The notes beneath the pieces were generated by a model. That model saw only the letters and a program-made list of their open reading frames with translations. It was not told where the DNA came from and did no database searches. The position numbers were made by a program, and so were the translations under genes. Positions 36,801-41,841 of a DNA stretch of 41,841 bases are shown piece after piece (position 1 is the first letter of the stretch; each line of letters starts with the position of its first letter). The stretch comes from JBFLVN01 sp040758475 (GTDB taxonomy: Bacteria > JAGRBM01), in contig JBFLVN010000003.1 of NCBI GenBank assembly GCA_040758475.1, positions 1-41,841 of the forward strand. Reading direction: 5' to 3'.

Positions 36801-38071
36801 TCGCTCACTTCCACATCGATCCGGGCCCGTTCGGTCGTCATGCCGGCGCTCACGCCCCGCACCTCGGCAACCGGCGGTTTAAGATCGCTCGCGAACGACA
36901 GAAGCTGTTCCGCCTTGTTTCCGGCGCTGTCGGTAAGCCTCAAAACCAATTTGTGACTCCCGTCAGGAATGTCCATTTCGGGAATGGTCAACGGGAACTG
37001 GGCCGTCTCCACTCGCACCTCGGCTACGGGGAGGTCATCAACAAGTGCCTGCACCGTTGCCGGCACCTTGCTTGAGAAAATCTTGAGCGCGAAGGGGAGC
37101 TGGGAAACAAGGACACCCCCCTTGGGTTCGAGGATCTTGAGGCCGGGCCGCTCTGTATCGAATTTGACGATCCGAACTTCTTTCGTTTCATTCCCGGCGC
37201 TGTCCTGGGCAACCAATTCAAACCGTTCTTCGAGACCGATGAGGGGAAGAGTCGTCCGGAACTTCCCCGCCTCATCCAGGGGGAGAGGCTGCCCGTTCAA
37301 CGTGAGGGTGGCTCCCTTCTCGTTAACCACCCCTTCGAACAGGACTTCCTGTTCATTCGTACTCGCATCCTTGGGAGGCGAATCAAGAACGATCTGCGGG
37401 GGCTCCAGATCGCGCAACACGCGGGCCGTCGCGCGCCATGTTTCCCCTTCCTCGTCTACGCCTGTCGCCACGACGACGCTGGCCCCGTCCGGAACGATGA
37501 CGCCCTCGGCCACGAAAGCAGGGGATTTCTCCGATTCCCGCTTGGCGGCGATCTTGCCGACTTGCAGATTTTTCAGTTGCGGATCGGCCTCGCCGCGCAC
37601 CGTGATCCAGCGGTCCTGGACGAGACTGCCATCCGAGGGGCTCACGATCTTGATCTTGGATTCCGGGGCGCGCTTGATCGAGAAGCGCACTTCGTTGGAA
37701 AGCGTGTTTTTGCGGGCCGTCAAAACGACGTCGTTTTCCCCCATCCGCAAGGAGAGATGGCGGATAAAAATATCCCCCGTAGTGGGATCGGGTCCTTCGA
37801 TCGGGATCGATTCGCCGTTGAAAAAAGCGACTACCCGTGCTTGGGGATCGCGAATGCGCGCCTGAACGTCGATGAACTCTTCGCTAGTGGTCGCTTCGCC
37901 GCGAGGCTCGATGAACTCGATGTGGAGCTGCTGGGAATAACGGATATCCCGGATCCGGAGATAAAGCGGGCCTTTCACCGAAGAACCGCAAGTCGAAAAC
38001 CAGAGGGCCCAGAAGACCGCCAGAAGGACGGAAATTCCTCGCCGACGAGCATTGGTTGAAACATGTTGCAT
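33863..38071 (-). CDS. Large Ig-repeat lipoprotein, unknown function
   Basis: The protein has 1,402 residues from ATG 38071; an in-frame GTG at 38125 exists but lacks a ribosome binding site, while GGGAAG lies 7 bases before ATG 38071. The N-terminus RRRGISVLLAVFWALWFSTC reads as a lipoprotein signal with Cys28, although Thr at -1 is unusual. Residues of about 48-480 form five Ig-like beta modules, several ending in a DSAGN motif followed by a DxxPP-type linker. The remaining 900 residues are mostly predicted helical, with no family I recognise. It is probably exported and membrane-anchored. It is followed by the DUF2804 gene and diverges from rpsT. A sigma-70 type promoter lies at 38203-38232. 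I do not assign a function. Confidence 0.8.
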   Translation of the reverse strand: MQHVSTNARRRGISVLLAVFWALWFSTCGSSVKGPLYLRIRDIRYSQQLHIEFIEPRGEATTSEEFIDVQARIRDPQARVVAFFNGESIPIEGPDPTTGDIFIRHLSLRMGENDVVLTARKNTLSNEVRFSIKRAPESKIKIVSPSDGSLVQDRWITVRGEADPQLKNLQVGKIAAKRESEKSPAFVAEGVIVPDGASVVVATGVDEEGETWRATARVLRDLEPPQIVLDSPPKDASTNEQEVLFEGVVNEKGATLTLNGQPLPLDEAGKFRTTLPLIGLEERFELVAQDSAGNETKEVRIVKFDTERPGLKILEPKGGVLVSQLPFALKIFSSKVPATVQALVDDLPVAEVRVETAQFPLTIPEMDIPDGSHKLVLRLTDSAGNKAEQLLSFASDLKPPVAEVRGVSAGMTTERARIDVEVSDPNLDRSSLRVTLNGKPFQSGQSLDYRTHGEGDRLLRIEARDRFGHSLVQEIPFSLGANDLKAFLEDIERAWTSDAKRKAKLINPLIDDLERSGALAKVLAAYRRIAEDPSVKPAKATDPDVVRAFKAFDAVYPKPYQMEEVRLYYEANRDLAEDGIYLDLAEVLGQGHKIGLTEVFDKFLLALGVNDSKGKSGLTDIILILDVFARYPRRGQMFEALSKLPDMNLDWNNRTTNDLFDIPLEYFYAFFDQNKKDFESMIDYQAGIVDKGAHKLGPRIFNEMIDLRHGESFANAAYEPLACVLAQETNKPYDRMLKNWAAFIDAYVNDPRRQVITEGVLNFWKNALVDDVLDSTAILANYRDLPALHEAFQVLSRQEVFDKALTDVGHIFSAKDNEGRPVPYTLLIAMDAFFEKDEVHPNQTYMETILDGVDRLLTRDASGRNSLEIVIDAFLDDLTQEQRLKMGEIFKYHTLPDGKKVLAKGREYPSDNIRMLKLLDTAYSPLNCGIPIAMTNVVVPVNLPGIPIKFPTKNLAVSAFEASAHLKASTVERFAGAYDFMVKMAGIGNMFCEPDILTELVADPAPVRALIKTTPLKEMFVMIQELAKRGDAPYLVEMIHSAYLSGASGLFDPTMNAVFEQGVVENFIASLKKVRDTRLPSNPNRKALSVFLDSAQYTLRVPAGRRTRLVRPYLLLFDRILSDDKSRENSQVFFEWVASVLNNPPPGLDLHDLDNVFGEVTGCDKEGKSARAFARLIDDKPDDGDIRQYMPHARTYLDAPPSLAIAFNRMLGRLLKRGAVTESLFLLQRWVELDAKYDHVLQESLGEVLRPNSKDWAPVDPLLYGVLKNASGTIKSEREKIRNILEEQNRPGVRRLMRYPFNAMRKNGATTYMEQSIPAARLMFTKKDPSGKLYLNDAVRGFHALVREGVTISLIGAHDVAWDKGYYNAARDPDVMEAFVDVMNASLRKWQKTAAATPPVAP

Positions 38072-38202
38072 TACCGAACTTCCCATCCGCCGGCGGAAAA
38101 CCGGCAAAAAGCCATCAGGCGCCACCCGAAGACCGTGGCCCTCCCCTCCAAGGCACCCAAGTTCCTGAGATTGTTGACGGAATCCGTCGTTTCGCCAGTA
38201 AA

Positions 38203-38232
38203 ATTATGAAAAATCGGCCATCCGGGAGTCAA
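38203..38232 (-). promoter_or_regulatory. Sigma-70 type promoter for the large lipoprotein gene
   Basis: On the minus strand TTGACT (38232-38227) and CATAAT (38208-38203) are separated by 18 bases; each matches the consensus at 5 of 6 positions. The start of transcription would be near 38196, leaving a leader of about 125 bases before ATG 38071. Confidence 0.6.
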
Positions 38233-38240
38233 AGAGACGT

Positions 38241-38270
38241 TTGAGAACGTTTGCCCCATCCGCCCATAAA
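38241..38270 (+). promoter_or_regulatory. Candidate promoter for rpsT
   Basis: TTGAGA (38241-38246) and CATAAA (38265-38270) are 18 bases apart. The -10 is only moderate (4 of 6). It lies back-to-back with the minus-strand promoter at 38203-38232. A leader of about 90 bases would precede rpsT. Confidence 0.45.
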
Positions 38271-38305
38271 TTTGGCTTGCCTATTGGCCTCCGAACCACT
38301 AAAAA

Positions 38306-38332
38306 GGCGCCCCTCTGGCGGTTCCGGGCGCC
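38306..38332 (+). promoter_or_regulatory. Leader hairpin upstream of rpsT
   Basis: GGCGCCC (38306-38312) pairs perfectly with GGGCGCC (38326-38332) around a 13-base loop, 20 bases before the ribosome binding site AAGGAG of rpsT. S20 controls its own translation in E. coli; a similar role for this hairpin is speculation. Confidence 0.4.
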
Positions 38333-38364
38333 GATCCGGCCCGCCATCCAGAAGGAGCCAAAAC

Positions 38365-38640
38365 GTGGCGAATACCAAGTCCGCAGCCAAACGCGCCCGC
38401 CAGAACCTGCGCCGGGCCGAGAGAAACAGGGCCCAGAAAACGGCCATGCGCACCGTCGTCAAGAAAGCAGCCGAACCGCTCGCGAAGGGCGCCGCTGCGC
38501 CTGCCGAAGCGCTCAAAGCCGCCATCAAAGCCATCAGCAAGGCCGGGTCCAACCATCTGATTCACCCCCGGCAAGCGGCCCGCCGGATTTCACGATTGAT
38601 GCGGGCTCAGAACAAGGCGCAGCAAACAGCCAAAGCCTAA
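38365..38640 (+). CDS. rpsT: 30S ribosomal protein S20
   Basis: This is a primary 16S rRNA-binding protein of the small subunit (91 residues, normal length). The N-terminus ANTKSAAKRARQNLRRAERN and the C-terminal IHPRQAARRISRLM are typical of bS20. It starts at GTG 38365 with AAGGAG at 38352-38357, 7 bases upstream; the frame stays open further upstream, but those residues are not S20-like. It is a single-gene unit with its own promoter candidate and a strong terminator. Confidence 0.95.
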   Translation: MANTKSAAKRARQNLRRAERNRAQKTAMRTVVKKAAEPLAKGAAAPAEALKAAIKAISKAGSNHLIHPRQAARRISRLMRAQNKAQQTAKA

Positions 38641-38670
38641 GGTTGTTTTGGATTTGAAAGCCTTTTTGAA

Positions 38671-38695
38671 GGGCGTCCTGAAGGACGCCCTTTTT
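38671..38695 (+). terminator. Intrinsic terminator of rpsT
   Basis: GGGCGTCC-TGAA-GGACGCCC is a perfect 8-pair stem followed by TTTTTATTT. It lies 30 bases after the rpsT stop. The stem is symmetric, so it may also slow transcription coming from the convergent chemoreceptor gene. Confidence 0.92.
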
Positions 38696-38703
38696 ATTTC
38701 CAG

Positions 38704-41331
38704 CTAAACTTCAAATCCCCCGATCTCGCTTCGAATGGCCGATGCCCGCTCGGAGAGCCGCGCGGAGAGTTTTTCAAGGCGTACCGCCTTGTCTGCGTTG
38801 GCCTGAGCCAAGGACCGGATGCGCTCGCTCGCGAGGGCGATCTGCTCGGCCTCGACGGCTTCCTGTTGGACCCCTTCGAGCACCGCTTCCATCGTCTGTT
38901 GCACGTCGGTGATCGCCCGGGATACCTCGTCGGCCGCTCGTTTTTGTTCGTCGGCCGCGCGGGATACGCGACGGCCCAGCTGCTCGATCCGTCCCAGGGA
39001 TTCAATGATGGCCGCCCGAGCGCGCCGCTGGTCGGTCTCCGTCCGGACAAAATCGCCGGCCGCTTCGCGGAGTTTCCCCAACACTTCCGCGACGACTGCG
39101 CTCTGCTGCGCCTGCTCGGCCGCGGCCGCGGTAATGCGGCGAACTCCCGCCAGGGATTCTTCTGCCTGCCGCGTAATCTCTCCAAGGGATTCGCCCGCGG
39201 CGCCAGCCAGTTCGAGTCCTTTCCTGGCCGCCTGGGTGCCAAGGCCGATGATCTCGATAGCTTGCCGGCTCTCCCGGCGAATGCTGGAGACGAGGCCGGA
39301 GACTTCTCCGATGGACGCGGCCGTCTGATCGGCCAGCTTGCGGATTTCTTCGGCCACGACCGCGAACCCCGATCCCTGCTCTCCCGCCTGGGCTGCGATG
39401 ATCGCCGCGTTGAAAGAAAGGAGATTGGCCTGATCGGCCAGATTGTTCACGACGTCGAGAATCTGTTCGACCTGCACGTTCTTCTCGCCCAGGCTCTTGA
39501 CGATCCCGGCGGCCTGCCCCACCACGTCGTTTACTTGCCGGATGGCCCCGAGAACCTGGAGGACGGTCTCTTGCCCTTCCTTTGAGCGTTCGAGCACGCC
39601 GCCGGAGAGTTTCTCCGAGCTTTGGGCCACCTGGCTTACTTCCGCCACGGCCGCATCGATGCGGGAAATGGCCGATTCGGTCTCCGTGGCCGACTCCCGG
39701 AGGTGTTCCGTCGCTTTCGAGAGGAGCGTGAGCGAACCGTCCAGATCGCGCATGGCGCCGTCGATGGCGCCTGCTTCCTCCCCGAGCCGGGAAGCGGTCT
39801 CCCGGACCTGCCCCACCGTCGTAGCCAGCTCAAAACCCGCGCTCGAAGCCGCCTCGATTGATTCGCTAAGGGCCCCTACCCGCTGGACGATGGCCTCGAT
39901 CTTCCCATGGAGGGAAGCGATGGAGCGCCCCGTTTGCTCGCTTTCGGAAAGCTGGTCGGCGCTGACCCGGACGGTCTCCTCTCCACTCGCGACGATTTCC
40001 CGTTCCGCCTGGGAGAGTTGCTCAAAGGTCCCCTTGAGGTTGGAAACCATCCGCCGCAAACCTGTCACCATATCCCGTATCTGGCGGGCCAGATCACCGA
40101 TCTCATCGTCCGTCACGACCGGGATCGACGTATCGAGGCGCCCTTCGGCCAGCCGTTCCGAGCGCCGGACCACCGCGCGTAGCGGCCGCACAATGTCCTG
40201 GCTCAAGACGAAAACCACGCCGAAACTTCCAAAGAGCATGCACAGATAAATAATGAGTGCTTGCACCAGAAAACTAGCGTCGACGCCGTGTGGAATGCCA
40301 AGCGAGATCAGATACCGGCGGGAGAGATTTTCAAGCCCCGCCACTTCTTCGCTCTTCAAGGAAACGTAGGTGACGCTCCGGAGGTAATCCTCTCCGAAAA
40401 GCCCCAAGCCGTCGATCATGGCCTTGCGGGTACGTTCGTCTTCGATCACGCCCGGGATGTTGAGAACGAAGCGGAGATCGGGGAATTCGGCCACCACGAC
40501 GCCCCCCGTCTCCCCGAAACGGAGTTCCGAGAGAAGGGTGAAGAAAGCCTGGCGGCCCTCTTCCGTCGAATCTTCTACCGGGGTGGCGCTCAAAACGCGG
40601 CGCAAAAGCTGGGCGTTATCCCGCAAGTGGGCCAGCCGCTCTTCCGACTGGAGGCGCTGGGCATATGCATAACCGGCGACGAACGCCATTCCCATCGCAA
40701 ATACAAGCGTCGCGGCCATTCCAAAACGCAATTTTTCCGCGATCGTCTGCCGGCCCGGAAGCTCCTCCGAGAAGAGCGCGGGGACTTCACTTCGAAGCCA
40801 GGCCGCCACCCGGGAGAGGACGTACTTGTGGAGGTAAATCTGCGGGACGTTGATCCCCACGCCTAGCAGCGTCAGCCCCGCGGGCGCGACCCATCGAATC
40901 CACGGCGAGATATCCGCAAGGACGATCAAAGCGCCCAGAATTCCGCCGATCACCCAAAATCCGAAACTCAACCAGGCCGCGAAAAAGGGGAAGCGGTGGA
41001 CGCGGCGGTAAACACGCCGCACGTAAACATAGTCCGAGCGCAAGGCTTCTCCGTCTAACTGGAGAGCCTTGTGGATCGGCCAGTAATGCCACAAGACGAG
41101 CGAGAACCAGACCAAAACGAAGCCTGTTGTAATAACCGGCACCTGGACCAGTGAGCTTCGAGGAATGAGGGCGTTGAATTGGCCGAAAATTCCACCAAGG
41201 GACGCAGCAATGGCGATCAGCATTCCAATCGCCACTGCGCCGATCATACTCGACCAGCCCATCAGCCCCAAGAAAATCCTCAGGGAATTGGGCCGTGTAT
41301 AGGTTTCTGCGCGCGAAGGCTCCGGTGGCAC
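38704..41331 (-). CDS. Methyl-accepting chemotaxis-type protein, six TM
   Basis: This is a membrane signalling protein of 875 residues. Six hydrophobic segments are seen at about 20-46, 65-84, 117-139, 146-166, 204-223 and 353-377. A domain of about 130 residues between the last two TMs is probably periplasmic. A HAMP domain (about 377-430) and a long coiled-coil signalling domain follow. The hairpin tip reads ANLLSFNAAIIAAQAGEQGS, then GFAVVAEEIRKLADQTA. Two positions that form trimer contacts in E. coli Tsr (Glu385, Arg388) are Ile645 and Gln648 here. No C-terminal NWETF-like pentapeptide exists. It starts at GTG 41331 with GGAG 9 bases upstream. No che genes are nearby; control of pili-based motility is possible but unproven. 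Confidence 0.88.
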   Translation of the reverse strand: MPPEPSRAETYTRPNSLRIFLGLMGWSSMIGAVAIGMLIAIAASLGGIFGQFNALIPRSSLVQVPVITTGFVLVWFSLVLWHYWPIHKALQLDGEALRSDYVYVRRVYRRVHRFPFFAAWLSFGFWVIGGILGALIVLADISPWIRWVAPAGLTLLGVGINVPQIYLHKYVLSRVAAWLRSEVPALFSEELPGRQTIAEKLRFGMAATLVFAMGMAFVAGYAYAQRLQSEERLAHLRDNAQLLRRVLSATPVEDSTEEGRQAFFTLLSELRFGETGGVVVAEFPDLRFVLNIPGVIEDERTRKAMIDGLGLFGEDYLRSVTYVSLKSEEVAGLENLSRRYLISLGIPHGVDASFLVQALIIYLCMLFGSFGVVFVLSQDIVRPLRAVVRRSERLAEGRLDTSIPVVTDDEIGDLARQIRDMVTGLRRMVSNLKGTFEQLSQAEREIVASGEETVRVSADQLSESEQTGRSIASLHGKIEAIVQRVGALSESIEAASSAGFELATTVGQVRETASRLGEEAGAIDGAMRDLDGSLTLLSKATEHLRESATETESAISRIDAAVAEVSQVAQSSEKLSGGVLERSKEGQETVLQVLGAIRQVNDVVGQAAGIVKSLGEKNVQVEQILDVVNNLADQANLLSFNAAIIAAQAGEQGSGFAVVAEEIRKLADQTAASIGEVSGLVSSIRRESRQAIEIIGLGTQAARKGLELAGAAGESLGEITRQAEESLAGVRRITAAAAEQAQQSAVVAEVLGKLREAAGDFVRTETDQRRARAAIIESLGRIEQLGRRVSRAADEQKRAADEVSRAITDVQQTMEAVLEGVQQEAVEAEQIALASERIRSLAQANADKAVRLEKLSARLSERASAIRSEIGGFEV

Positions 41332-41422
41332 GCCCCGTCACTCCGTCCGTTTCTGGAAGCGGAGGGAAATTTGACACGGAGCCGCCCGGCCCGCAAGGAC
41401 CGCTATCCAGGCCACCGGGACG

Positions 41423-41841
41423 TTATTTCGTAGCCATCGCCACGATCTCGTCGCGCCTACGGGCCATGTCAGCGGCGCTGACCGTAGATTCGAGATTAAG
41501 GCGCAGGAGGGGCTCCGTGTTCGAGGGGCGGATGTTGAACCACCAATCGGGATACTCGACCGTAAGCCCATCGAGCCGTATCTGGGTGCCGGAGGCATAG
41601 GCCTTGGCTACCCGCTCAATGGCGCCGTCCTTGTCGTGGACTTCCATGTTGATCTCGCCGGAAGGGAAATAGCGGCGGTAGGGCGCGACCACCTGGCTCA
41701 AGGGCCGGTCTTGCCGCGCCAGGAGATTCAAAAGGAGGACCAGGGCCAAGTCCGAATTCTCGGCGTAAAAATTGTCCCGGAAATAGTAATGCCCGGAGAG
41801 TTCACCGGCGCAAAGGCCGTTGGCTTCCCGCATGGCCGTCT
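41423..41841 (-). CDS. Phosphomannomutase/phosphoglucomutase, C-terminal part
   Basis: Only the C-terminal ~139 residues lie in the window; the gene continues past the right edge. The sugar-binding segment GELSGHYYF and the phosphate-binding loop FNIRPSNTEPLLRLNLE are characteristic of AlgC/ManB-type alpha-D-phosphohexomutases, which interconvert hexose 1- and 6-phosphates for polysaccharide and LPS precursor synthesis. It ends 91 bases upstream of the chemoreceptor gene on the same strand; that gap shows no clear terminator or promoter. Confidence 0.9.
   Translation of the reverse strand, partial: TAMREANGLCAGELSGHYYFRDNFYAENSDLALVLLLNLLARQDRPLSQVVAPYRRYFPSGEINMEVHDKDGAIERVAKAYASGTQIRLDGLTVEYPDWWFNIRPSNTEPLLRLNLESTVSAADMARRRDEIVAMATK

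Overview
The window is GC-rich bacterial chromosomal DNA (about 60% G+C by eye) with dense operons and many GTG or TTG starts. A type IV pilus minor-pilin locus, a TonB-like protein, a probable outer-membrane-type lipoprotein and a 14-subunit-class NADH dehydrogenase point to a Gram-negative bacterium, perhaps from the former Deltaproteobacteria or a neighbouring phylum. No marker here fixes the taxon: rpsT is too short, and the pil and nuo genes are widespread.

Positions 1-20354 (+ strand) are respiratory complex I genes. The window opens inside or just after an upstream gene and then carries a first set of membrane-arm genes, nuoJ1-K1-L1-M1-N1 (244-6718). After a 108-base junction with a dyad, a second, nearly complete cluster follows: nuoA-B-C-D-E-F-G-H-J2-K2-L2-M2-N2 (6827-20354). 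The second cluster has no nuoI between nuoH and nuoJ, and no NuoI-like double 4Fe-4S ferredoxin is encoded anywhere in the window. All antiporter-like subunits (L, M, N) and the J and K subunits are therefore present twice, as diverged paralogues that all keep the proton-channel Glu and Lys residues. NuoL1 has a histidine-rich insertion, NuoH has an extra pair of hydrophobic segments, and NuoG is short but keeps the N7-type cysteine set.

Positions 20447-31814 (- strand) are a type IVa pilus locus, read right to left: prepilin peptidase pilD, a sensor kinase and an NtrC-family regulator (pilS- and pilR-like, overlapping genes), then fimT/fimU, pilV, pilW, pilX and pilY1. A sigma-54 type -24/-12 promoter lies just upstream of fimT, directly after the sigma-54 activator gene, and an intrinsic terminator closes the operon after pilY1. 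The kinase, regulator, promoter and minor pilins look like one regulatory circuit, with pilD processing the prepilins.

Positions 31892-41841 hold a TonB-like gene whose 3' part is abruptly AT-rich (+), a DUF2804-type protein and a 1,400-residue Ig-repeat lipoprotein (-), ribosomal protein S20 with a clear terminator (+), a six-TM methyl-accepting chemotaxis-type protein with an altered hairpin tip (-), and the C-terminal part of a phosphomannomutase/phosphoglucomutase (-, cut by the window edge). No tRNA, rRNA, CRISPR array, insertion sequence or phage gene was seen. No gene-free stretch exceeds 300 bases.
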